A DNA stretch of 6,121 nucleotides, from NCBI GenBank assembly GCA_016784705.1, contig JADHUD010000160.1:1-6121 (forward strand). Direction: 5' to 3'. Below, piece after piece: positions 1-6,121 of the stretch (the stretch's first letter is position 1; every line of letters starts with the position of its first letter). A program made the translations under genes and the position numbers. The stretch comes from Spirochaetia bacterium (lineage in GTDB: Bacteria; Spirochaetota; Spirochaetia; JABMQR01). A model generated the notes under the pieces. It had not been told where the DNA came from and did not search any database. It saw only the letters and a program-made list of their open reading frames with translations.

Positions 1-215
1 CCATGCTTTTGACACGATCAGACGGAGGGCGTCCTCAGAAAAATGCTATTTTGGACAAGAGTGTTATTATATATAGAGGACTACTCTGTCAGGTATACGT
101 CTCTTCTGAGCGTAACAAGTGTCCCAAGTGTACCGGCATGGCACACAAAACTGGCAGCCAATATTACTCCCTCCACGTGGCTCTCGATAATTTAGATGTC
201 GATCAGATTTCCTAT

Positions 216-812
216 TTAAAGACTAAATCTTTCAAAATCTCTGGCAGCAACGGAAACTGAATGTGAGAAAAAGTCCATAAACCCAGAGACAAAGGCTTTG
301 TCTAAACTTGATGGATCAAAAATAGCAAATTGCTCTCCGTAAATATTCTTAATTGCTAACGGCAACAAATTACTTGGAACAAAATCGGCGAAATCATTTT
401 CAGAGGTTGCAAATGCAGTACCCTTATCCATGTTGAATGCATCGTTGTATTCACCGCATCGGTTAATAAAATAATTCATTAAATCTTGGGCGTATTGGGT
501 GCTGTATGGCACAAGGCCAATTTGGGAACGTAATTCTGAAGTTTTGTATGCTTCACCAGCTATGTTAATAAACATCTGGTTATATGAATCGTTTAGAGCC
601 TGTCCTTCCTTTTTAGATGGGTTTGGCTTTACAGTGGAAAATCCTAGATATACTAGCCACATTGAAAAATAGAGTGTTTCAACAGGGAACTCTGTTTCCT
701 TACCAATTTGTGTTTTTAATAATTCCGTCATCGTAAGGTTTGAATTATGAACCAGCGGATCACTAATCTTACCAATGGCTTGCTGACGTTTCATCCTCCC
801 ACCGAAAAACAT
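216..812 (-). CDS. Hypothetical protein, 198 residues, downstream partner of the exported protease
   Basis: I do not recognise this protein and assign no function. It has no signal peptide: the N terminus (MFFGGRMKRQQ) is basic and not followed by a hydrophobic stretch. The only markedly hydrophobic segment is short, about residues 47-59 (aromatic-rich, LYFSMWLVYLGF), too short for a convincing membrane span, so it is probably cytoplasmic and helical. There is a single cysteine (Cys119) and no obvious catalytic or metal-binding motif. The C-terminal half is rich in Phe, Asp and Ser. The start at 812 is chosen because AGGGAGAGG lies just upstream. The next Met (residue 7) is directly abutted by GGTGGGAGG, which leaves no spacing. 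The gene begins 45 bases after the protease stop on the same strand with no terminator between, so co-transcription is likely. It may be a regulator, inhibitor or partner of the protease, but that is guilt by association only. Confidence 0.75.
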   Translation of the reverse strand: MFFGGRMKRQQAIGKISDPLVHNSNLTMTELLKTQIGKETEFPVETLYFSMWLVYLGFSTVKPNPSKKEGQALNDSYNQMFINIAGEAYKTSELRSQIGLVPYSTQYAQDLMNYFINRCGEYNDAFNMDKGTAFATSENDFADFVPSNLLPLAIKNIYGEQFAIFDPSSLDKAFVSGFMDFFSHSVSVAARDFERFSL

Positions 813-815
813 TTG

Positions 816-824
816 CCTCTCCCT
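816..824 (-). promoter_or_regulatory. Ribosome binding site deciding the start of the 198-residue gene
   Basis: On the minus strand AGGGAGAGG is followed by CAA and the ATG at 812. Pairing through GGGAG gives six-base spacing. A second purine-rich run, GGTGGGAGG (795-803), touches the internal ATG at 794 with no spacing and is therefore a poor site. The first ATG is preferred, giving 198 residues rather than 192. Confidence 0.6.
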
Positions 825-857
825 GCCAGAAATTGATGAAGATATTTTGCCTCTAAA

Positions 858-1922
858 TTATTTCCAGAAGTCTTCTGCTGCTATAGATTTGCTGTAACTT
901 TGTCCGCTATAGGTAGTTGTCTTATACGTTGTTATCCCTAGTAAGTTACCTTTATCGTCAAACAACCCGCCACCAGAAGAACCGGGTTCAACCGGTGCGG
1001 TGGATTCAATTAATCTATCTCCGTAATGCCCTTGCACACCGAAAATAGAACCTTCACCAAGGGTTCGATTATTGCCCAGTGGAGCACCTATCGTATATGC
1101 TCGATCACCCTGACGAATTTGGTTAAACCTCTTAACATTCGATATCGGTCTCACTTTAAGGAATAGAGAACGGATAAAACATTTGTCTTTAGAGTGTTCG
1201 GAGTGAATCAAATAGGAAATGTGGCCATTACCGCCTTCAATTATGTGAGCAGTAACGTACTCTCCCATCACGTGACAATTTGTGAGCAGGACAGTGGGTG
1301 AAATTGCAACAGCGGTTCCTTGTGACGACTGTGTTTTGATTTTATAAGTGCTACCAGCTACCAATTCATAAACACCAGATGCACTAAGGTTTCGAGTCAA
1401 CCGATTTTGGGGCTTTGTTAAATGATTATCGTACTCAAAATCTAGATGCTTCGCTGAAACCCACCCTTTCTGCTTCCCATTCTGACTTTTATATCTAATC
1501 CGTATCCAGCATTCATTGGTATTAACCAGATCAACAATATATTTCCCGGCATTACTAATTCTTGCCTGAATTTGGTTACCGGTTCCCGGACCAGTTCGAA
1601 TATTTAAATTCTTAGGTACAGTAATACCTACGTTCAGCAGTGGAAGGGATACTCGAAGATGTGAAGTGGGACATTCTCGTTTGTGACGAGCCTTAGCAAT
1701 CGAGCGAGTAATTAACGGGCCATCCAAAATCCTGTCTTCATCAATTGATTTTAAGGGGCTTTTAAGGGATGGGAATTCATCAACTTGCTTTGGGGCAGAT
1801 TTCGAACCTGTTCCTAGCAACTTTATTAAAGCTTTACGAATTAGTTCTGGATTTGCTGCGTCAGCATTTGGTGGCACTAATCCAAGCCCAACAACGAGCA
1901 TCACTAAAAGGCGCAAAGTCAT
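858..1922 (-). CDS. Exported SH3b-domain trypsin-like serine protease, 354 residues
   Basis: This is a secreted or periplasmic serine endopeptidase of the trypsin fold (S1/S1C-like). A signal peptide occupies residues 1-22: MTLR, a hydrophobic core, then a likely cut after NADA. Residues 23-99 form a low-complexity basic linker. Residues about 100-162 are a bacterial SH3 (SH3b) domain, with the hallmark NLNIRTGPGTGNQ near its start and GWVSAKHL at its end; such domains usually bind cell wall or peptide ligands. The protease domain runs from about 190 to 354. It shows GTAVAISPTVLLTNCHV with catalytic His217, Asp246 in SKDKCF as the probable second triad member, and Ser316 in EPGSSGGGLFD as nucleophile. 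Cys216 and Cys248 flank His217 and Asp246 and could form a disulfide; Cys84 and Cys138 could form another. The triad appears intact. No PDZ domain is present, unlike DegP/HtrA. A GGAG seven bases before the ATG supports the start. The gene for the 198-residue protein follows after 45 bases. The substrate is unknown. Confidence 0.9.
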   Translation of the reverse strand: MTLRLLVMLVVGLGLVPPNADAANPELIRKALIKLLGTGSKSAPKQVDEFPSLKSPLKSIDEDRILDGPLITRSIAKARHKRECPTSHLRVSLPLLNVGITVPKNLNIRTGPGTGNQIQARISNAGKYIVDLVNTNECWIRIRYKSQNGKQKGWVSAKHLDFEYDNHLTKPQNRLTRNLSASGVYELVAGSTYKIKTQSSQGTAVAISPTVLLTNCHVMGEYVTAHIIEGGNGHISYLIHSEHSKDKCFIRSLFLKVRPISNVKRFNQIRQGDRAYTIGAPLGNNRTLGEGSIFGVQGHYGDRLIESTAPVEPGSSGGGLFDDKGNLLGITTYKTTTYSGQSYSKSIAAEDFWK

Positions 1923-1929
1923 TTTACAA

Positions 1930-1933
1930 CTCC
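1930..1933 (-). promoter_or_regulatory. Ribosome binding site of the protease gene
   Basis: On the minus strand the sequence reads CGGAGTTGTAAAATG. GGAG sits seven bases before the ATG at 1922, an ordinary Shine-Dalgarno spacing. It fixes the start that yields a proper signal peptide. Confidence 0.65.
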
Positions 1934-2149
1934 GAGTATTTCAACTTCGAGGAATTCTGAATTGCGGCAAATTACTTGAGCATGAAGGTATGATGTGTGT
2001 CCACCTAAACTAGGCGGCAATCATTAGCTTTGGCGATCAGATCATTCGTAATGGGGCGGCTGCTACCACTATCCTCACTCACTCATGTATAAACGTAACA
2101 ATATCAACGCCCACTAATTTGACCGGCGTATCTGGAAACTTCCTAACGT

Positions 2150-2249
2150 CACACAGGATTCTGGCATTTGCCCCATAAACGGGGAAATCTTGTCTAAAAC
2201 AGGGTTATTACGCCTAAACTTCAACGCCCGAGCAGAGAGTTCCTGTGTG
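2150..2249. repeat. 100-base segment bounded by a perfect 9-base inverted repeat
   Basis: CACACAGGA (2150-2158) and its exact reverse complement TCCTGTGTG (2241-2249) bound a 100-base segment with a hairpin inside it. The boundaries resemble a very small non-coding repeat, but no target-site duplication is evident, and a 9-base match has a fair chance of arising at random in an interval this size. Confidence 0.3.
2166..2188. repeat. Small hairpin, 8-bp stem with one bulge
   Basis: ATTT-G-CCCC (2166-2174) pairs with GGGGAAAT (2181-2188) around a six-base loop ATAAAC, with G2170 bulged. Neither strand has a T run after it, so it is not a classical intrinsic terminator. It lies centrally within the 9-base inverted repeats at 2150 and 2241. 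It could be an RNA structure in the leader of the protease gene or part of a small degenerate repeat element. Confidence 0.5.
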
Positions 2250-2289
2250 CTGTCACGTACCGCAGGGAAACGAACCACCAGTGAACATC

Positions 2290-2330
2290 AATGACCGCTT
2301 TTCTATGCTCAACGGAAATCATTTAGGGTC
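2290..2330 (+). repeat. Copy 1 of a flanking intergenic motif (AATGNCCGCTT...GGTC)
   Basis: This copy reads AATGACCGCTT (2290-2300), a 12-base spacer, CGGAA (2313-2317), 13 bases, ending in GGTC (2327-2330). It lies about 40-80 bases beyond the stop of the fusion gene. A related diverged half, AACGGACTT (2357-2365), follows, and GGGTC (2326-2330) can pair with GACCC (2350-2354), so the whole 2290-2365 stretch is an imperfect palindrome. It may be a member of a dispersed intergenic repeat family. The match to copy 2 at 6054-6095 is seen directly; the family assignment is inference. Confidence 0.4.
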
Positions 2331-2370
2331 GGTGTTTTAGTCTGCAGTTGACCCAGAACGGACTTGATAC

Positions 2371-5300
2371 CTAGCCTTTATTAAAACACCAATTTCTCCA
2401 TATCTCTCGCATTATTGCGGTGAAATTAACAGCAAATTTCTTTCCATCACAAATGGGAGAGGCAGCCATTTTTTGTCGAAGAGTGGCACGGAAATCCGTG
2501 ATCCGACTTTTATCGTTGGCAAGTTCCACAGCCAGCTTTATGTAATTTTCCCGGTTGCTTGCGACCAATTCATGTAGGCCAATCGTTTTCAGGTGGCTCA
2601 AAGAATGACGGCTTGCAAATGTCTCACCGGGAAACGTGATTACAGGAACACCCATCCATAAGGCCTCATAAGTGGTCAATCCACCTGAATATGGAAATGG
2701 GTCGAGGGCAATATCCACGTGGTTATACCGTTCAAGCAATTCGACATGAGGGGAGTGGCCCTCAATTATTATTTTTCCTTTATCTGCCCCTTCTGCCTCA
2801 AACATTTCTAAAATACGATTTCTATTCGTTACTGAATCCATGCCGCGGTATTTTATCAACAGTTTAGAATTAGGCACTTCCATCAAAATTTTTGCCCATA
2901 CCGACACCACCTCAGCGTTGATCTTTATTGGATTGCTGAAAGAACCGAAGGTTACGAAATTATTTTTTGAACACGGTGATAAATCAATTGCAGGAGCATA
3001 TTCAGGAGGTTCGTAACATAGCCATCCATCCGGCATGCGAACCACCGTCTCACTGTAAAATTTTTCTTCGCTGGTGGTGGTTGAATACTTGTCAGATAAC
3101 AAATAATCGATTGCCGATAAACCTGTTGTTCCGACATACCCAGCCCAAGCAACTTGAATTGGGGCTAGCTTTTTTGCAAATACCAGCAATCTATTTCCGG
3201 ATGAATGCCCTGCCAGGTCAACAAGAATATCTATTTCATCATCTGTAATCGCTACCGAAAGTTCATCATCGGAATAGTCACGACTATCCCTCCAGCCATC
3301 ACTGGATGCTCTTATTTTGTTCGTTTGGGTATCTCCGGAATGATCAGAATAAAGAACGGTTTCAATTTCAGAATTTTCCAAATTTTTTAGGAGGGGAACA
3401 ATAAAATAACCTACTGGGTGGTGCCCCAAATTAGGAGATACAAAGCCTATTCGAATGCGCCGGTCAGGGTTGGGGGCATTTTTATGTTCTGTATTGACTT
3501 TATTCTGCCCATAACTTCTGTCCCATTCCCGATGCAACTCGTATAGCTTTTCATGGCTTTGTCCACATCGATAATGTTCGGTTAAAAGAATATTGCTGAG
3601 GATATAAGCTGCATCAGGTTTTGTATTTAGGGCTTTTCTGTAGTTCTCAATAGCCTTCTCTAGATTACCCAAATTGCTATAGGTATTACCGAGATTGTTA
3701 TACGCTTCGGTGAAGTTAGAATTGAAATCTATAGCCCTTTGATAGCAGGTTAAAGAATCGTCGGGACGTTTTAAATCCTTGTAAATAAGACCTAGATTAT
3801 AATGGGCAGAGGCTGAAGTTGGATCAATACATAGTGCTCGATTAATGCTTTCTATCGCTTCCTCTGTTTTTCCTTGTTTTCTAAATGTAAGACCAAGATT
3901 AATATGCGCATCAACGAAATCAGGGTTTATTTTCAATGCATTGAAAAAACTTTTAATGGCATCATCTTGCTGACCAATTTCACGGTAGGCACTCCCAACA
4001 AGGTTGTGAGTATCTTCCGAGTTTGGGTTTATGGTTATGGCTTGGCGAAAAGTATCCAGGGCTGAATCAAATTTCTTAAGCTCCATAAATACAACCCCAA
4101 GATTACAATAAGCCTCTATATAATCGGGTTTGGCGGAAATAGCTTTCCTGTAGGGAACGATTGCATCTTGGAACTCCCCCTTCTCATAAAAGGCGGCCCC
4201 CAGGTTGAAGTTTGCCTCGACCAATTCGGGATTTGATTGGAGAGCCTTATGGTGGCTATTTATAGCCTCATCCAGCATTCCCATATCCTTATACAACACT
4301 CCAACATTCGTTAAGGCGATGGCGTAGTCGGGAGCAAATTTTAAGGCTTTTTGAAAACTTGAAAGAGCCTCATCAAAACGCTTTAGTTCTTTTAAAGTAA
4401 GCCCAAGATTGTTAAGTGCTTCAGGGTAATCGGGCTTGAGGTTAAGAGAAGTGTGATAGCTTGATATAGCTTCATCAAAGGAACCCAATTCTATTAGAAT
4501 ATTTCCGAGAAAATGGTGAGCGGTGCAGAACTTGGGGTTAATTCTTACGACTTTTTCAAAACAATCTTTTGCCTTAAGCTGCTCCCCTTGCTCACGAAAA
4601 ATATTTCCAAGATTAAAATGTGTTCCCGCCGCATCCGGATCGATGGTTACGGCCTTTTGGTAACAAGTGGAGGCCTCTTCAAGGTTCCCTTGGTCTTTTA
4701 GTACATTTCCTAAATTGTGTAGGGCATCCGCAAAGTCAGGCTGTATCGAAATTGCGCTGCGAAAGCTTTCTGTGGCTTTCTCCAGTTCCTCCAATCCATT
4801 ATAGGCGGCACCAAGGTTATTGTGTGCTTTTGGAAAGTCAAAATTGAATGATATTGCTTTCGAAATGAGTTCAACAGCCAATCTGTTGTCCCCTCGCTGA
4901 AGAGCGATTACACCAAGCAGATGAAGGGCGTCAGAATGATTGGGATCGGTTTCCAATATTTTCTGATAAGCAATTTCCGCTTCTGACAAACGACCCGCCT
5001 TTAGTTGCTTCATGGCTAGGTCAAGAGATTGCTGTAGAGTGGGTGTCGATTGTTTTTGAGAGCCGCTACCTAAGGGGAAGCGTTTTAAATATTCATCCGC
5101 CAAGTTGGCATTTTCCTTCTTGTCAAATGCCATCAATGAGCGAAGAACAAGATCATATGCTCCGTATATGTCATTAAGGATCAGGGCTATCTTTTTAAGA
5201 TTTTCTGAACTGAGCGCATCAAATTTCGTGAAGTCTCTGACAAATACGGCGTCCGCATAAGTCACTTGGCCTAAGCCTCCACGTGGGTTGTTATCCATAA

Positions 5301-5922
5301 TCATCGGCTGAATAATCCGGCTTACCAGGGGGGCAAAGCGATGAAATGTAAACCCAAGTCCTCTCAGGAAAAGTTCAACTTCTGAAAATAATGGCTGCCC
5401 TTCATACATAGGAAGGAATTCAACCTCAGTATGAACGACAAGGCAGTCACGAAGTCGATTGGTGCCGTTACGGAAAACTTCTAATTCACCACCCTGAATG
5501 TCAATCTTCAGATAATCGATATTCCCGATCTCATCGACATCATCCAAGCGTACGGTTTGTATTGAAAGTCGCTTTTCGACCTTCCCCCATTCAGGAAACC
5601 CATGCAGATAACTTAACAGGTCAGCGTTAGGCTCCAAAAGAGACGTCATACCCTGAGCCTTACAGAGCTTTAATTCTTGTTGGGTGCCATCATAAACGGC
5701 GTGACCAACGTAAGTTTCGTTTGGTCCCTTTATGCCATTTAGCCGCGCCAATGCTTCTGGATTTGGTTCAAATCCATAAACATGCGCAAGACCCATTTCG
5801 AGGAGTTTCTTATAAGGAGGGTCGCCGTCAATCGGATTCGCACCAATGTCTACCACTTTTATAGGGTGCTCAATTTTTAGAAGCTCTTGGATTGAAGATC
5901 GTTTATGGGTCATAAGTTCCAT
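2371..5922 (-). CDS. FkbM methyltransferase - 14xTPR - SPINDLY/OGT-type glycosyltransferase fusion, 1183 residues
   Basis: A three-part, probably cytoplasmic enzyme; no signal peptide or membrane span is seen. Residues about 20-230 are a FkbM-family SAM-dependent methyltransferase: VVDIGANP (motif I, Asp25 to Asn29), GFEPNPEA (50-57), YLKIDIQGGE (137-146) and HTEVEFLPMY. Residues 231-285 look like that family's own C-terminal tail, so a whole methyltransferase appears fused. Residues 297-772 are fourteen consecutive 34-residue TPRs with no insertion, each near A.NNLG...G....A...Y.KA....P. Residues 821-1180 are the GT41 catalytic region. Its HHP motif (His835) corresponds to human OGT His498, and Lys1000 in FSNPIKIN corresponds to OGT Lys842, which contacts UDP. 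YSGGLTTYEALWMGVP and FPGETFASRHSLSHL form the nucleotide-sugar site. It likely transfers a sugar to protein Ser/Thr, with the TPRs selecting the target; sugar and target are unknown. The start is uncertain: Met1 and Met4 both have weak ribosome binding sites. No frameshift or missing core residue is seen. Confidence 0.93.
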   Translation of the reverse strand: MELMTHKRSSIQELLKIEHPIKVVDIGANPIDGDPPYKKLLEMGLAHVYGFEPNPEALARLNGIKGPNETYVGHAVYDGTQQELKLCKAQGMTSLLEPNADLLSYLHGFPEWGKVEKRLSIQTVRLDDVDEIGNIDYLKIDIQGGELEVFRNGTNRLRDCLVVHTEVEFLPMYEGQPLFSEVELFLRGLGFTFHRFAPLVSRIIQPMIMDNNPRGGLGQVTYADAVFVRDFTKFDALSSENLKKIALILNDIYGAYDLVLRSLMAFDKKENANLADEYLKRFPLGSGSQKQSTPTLQQSLDLAMKQLKAGRLSEAEIAYQKILETDPNHSDALHLLGVIALQRGDNRLAVELISKAISFNFDFPKAHNNLGAAYNGLEELEKATESFRSAISIQPDFADALHNLGNVLKDQGNLEEASTCYQKAVTIDPDAAGTHFNLGNIFREQGEQLKAKDCFEKVVRINPKFCTAHHFLGNILIELGSFDEAISSYHTSLNLKPDYPEALNNLGLTLKELKRFDEALSSFQKALKFAPDYAIALTNVGVLYKDMGMLDEAINSHHKALQSNPELVEANFNLGAAFYEKGEFQDAIVPYRKAISAKPDYIEAYCNLGVVFMELKKFDSALDTFRQAITINPNSEDTHNLVGSAYREIGQQDDAIKSFFNALKINPDFVDAHINLGLTFRKQGKTEEAIESINRALCIDPTSASAHYNLGLIYKDLKRPDDSLTCYQRAIDFNSNFTEAYNNLGNTYSNLGNLEKAIENYRKALNTKPDAAYILSNILLTEHYRCGQSHEKLYELHREWDRSYGQNKVNTEHKNAPNPDRRIRIGFVSPNLGHHPVGYFIVPLLKNLENSEIETVLYSDHSGDTQTNKIRASSDGWRDSRDYSDDELSVAITDDEIDILVDLAGHSSGNRLLVFAKKLAPIQVAWAGYVGTTGLSAIDYLLSDKYSTTTSEEKFYSETVVRMPDGWLCYEPPEYAPAIDLSPCSKNNFVTFGSFSNPIKINAEVVSVWAKILMEVPNSKLLIKYRGMDSVTNRNRILEMFEAEGADKGKIIIEGHSPHVELLERYNHVDIALDPFPYSGGLTTYEALWMGVPVITFPGETFASRHSLSHLKTIGLHELVASNRENYIKLAVELANDKSRITDFRATLRQKMAASPICDGKKFAVNFTAIMREIWRNWCFNKG
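3607..5034 (-). repeat. Coding tandem array: fourteen 102-base TPR units
   Basis: Residues 297-772 of the large protein divide exactly into fourteen 34-residue units, so the DNA has a strict 102-base period with no insertion or deletion in any unit. The units have diverged in sequence: the conserved positions are the NLG, the central Gly, the paired Ala and the terminal Pro. This suggests an old array held in register by structural selection rather than a recent expansion. A degenerate fifteenth helical unit (about 773-808, with SNILLTEHY) leads into the glycosyltransferase domain, as is usual in SPINDLY-type proteins. Confidence 0.9.
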
Positions 5923-6053
5923 AAATCACTTGGCAGTAAACGCTTAATTTGGGACTTTAATTGCACTTATTCTTCCTTGATTTAATGCCATGGACAAACA
6001 TCAATAAACATCATTTGAATGTCGCCTCTTGGCTAACAGCGCCATAAAACCTT

Positions 6054-6095
6054 GACCACGATAAACTTCCGCTGTGGCGGGGGCAAGCGGACATT
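6054..6095 (-). repeat. Copy 2 of the flanking intergenic motif, opposite orientation
   Basis: On the minus strand this copy reads AATGTCCGCTT (6095-6085), a spacer, CGGAA, 13 bases, then GGTC (6057-6054). It matches copy 1 at 10 of 11 positions in the first block, 5 of 5 in the second and 4 of 4 in the last, with one base of length difference. Internally TCCGCT (6068-6073) and AGCGGA (6086-6091) form a perfect 6-base inverted repeat with a 12-base loop. It lies about 130 bases upstream of the start of the fusion gene. Confidence 0.4.
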
Positions 6096-6121
6096 AAAAG
6101 GCAATAAGAATACATAGGGGG

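Larger units (their letters stand above)
1923..2370. other. 448-base intergenic region between the fusion gene and the protease gene
   Basis: No credible reading frame, tRNA or insertion sequence is seen. From left to right it holds the protease leader (about 1923-2040), a pair of 9-base inverted repeats (2150-2158 and 2241-2249) enclosing a hairpin (2166-2188), and a palindromic motif (about 2290-2365) just past the stop of the fusion gene. A 9-base direct repeat, TCAACGCCC, occurs at 2104-2112 and 2221-2229, which could be chance in this length. I see no convincing promoter for the protease gene, although one is expected here, and no hairpin followed by a T run for terminating the upstream gene. 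Confidence 0.6.

Noticed and set aside
25..36. Hairpin GAGG-GCGT-CCTC as a terminator for the protease operon.
   Set aside because: The stem is only four base pairs and no T run follows on the minus strand.
3..260. Plus-strand open frame of 85 residues at the left edge with a CPKC pair.
   Set aside because: No recognisable family and no visible ribosome binding site because it begins at the edge. Its last 45 bases run antisense over the end of the 198-residue gene. It could be the tail of a convergent gene entering from the left, since its codon use is not absurd, but the evidence is too thin to annotate.
1769..1960. 63-residue plus-strand open frame over the start of the protease gene.
   Set aside because: Shadow of the protease signal peptide and linker region; no independent support.
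2326..2354. GGGTC...GACCC stem as an intrinsic terminator of the fusion gene.
   Set aside because: Five pairs with a 19-base loop and no T run downstream in the direction of transcription; kept only as part of the palindromic motif.
1923..2370. Integron attC site or tRNA gene in the intergenic region.
   Set aside because: No paired AAC/GTT ends in the right arrangement, and no cloverleaf or T-loop sequence could be traced.
2952..4847. Several 60-90 residue open frames on both strands inside the fusion gene.
   Set aside because: They lie wholly within a protein whose domains are unmistakable in another frame, show no family signature, and repeat the TPR periodicity as an artefact.
5969..5997. 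Possible promoter for the fusion gene: TTGTCC, 17 bases, AAGAAT on the minus strand.
   Set aside because: Spacing is right, but each box matches the consensus at only four of six positions, in AT-rich DNA where such matches are common.

Overview
The window carries three genes, all on the minus strand, in moderately AT-rich DNA with ordinary bacterial gene structure. It looks like a chromosomal stretch from a Gram-negative bacterium, most likely an alphaproteobacterium of the Rhodospirillales type. That placement is inference. It rests on the N-terminal methyltransferase half of the large protein, whose motifs resemble a FkbM subgroup I associate with those bacteria, and on the bacterial form of the O-GlcNAc-transferase-like half. 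No rRNA, tRNA, CRISPR array, transposase or integrase gene is visible.

Read in the direction of transcription (right to left): positions 5923-6121 are a non-coding leader. Positions 2371-5922 encode an 1183-residue protein made of a FkbM-type methyltransferase, fourteen gap-free 34-residue tetratricopeptide repeats, and a C-terminal SPINDLY/OGT-type glycosyltransferase (GT41). Positions 1923-2370 are a 448-base intergenic region with several inverted repeats. Positions 858-1922 encode an exported SH3b plus trypsin-fold serine protease with an intact His-Asp-Ser triad. It is followed after 45 bases by a 198-residue protein of unknown function (216-812), probably on the same transcript. Positions 1-215 hold nothing I can defend as a gene.

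The large protein is the centrepiece. It joins on one chain an enzyme family that O-methylates sugars and other small groups, a superhelical TPR scaffold of the kind that selects protein substrates in O-GlcNAc transferases, and a nucleotide-sugar glycosyltransferase. The simplest reading is a protein or glycan modification enzyme that adds a sugar and can also methylate it or a neighbouring group. The substrate is unknown. Flagellin or another surface protein is only a guess, because no flagellar or sugar-biosynthesis gene lies in the window. The gene is flanked by two diverged copies, in opposite orientation, of a roughly 42-base motif beginning AATGNCCGCTT.

The protease and its downstream partner look like a separate two-gene unit with good ribosome binding sites. 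There is no evident functional link to the large gene.
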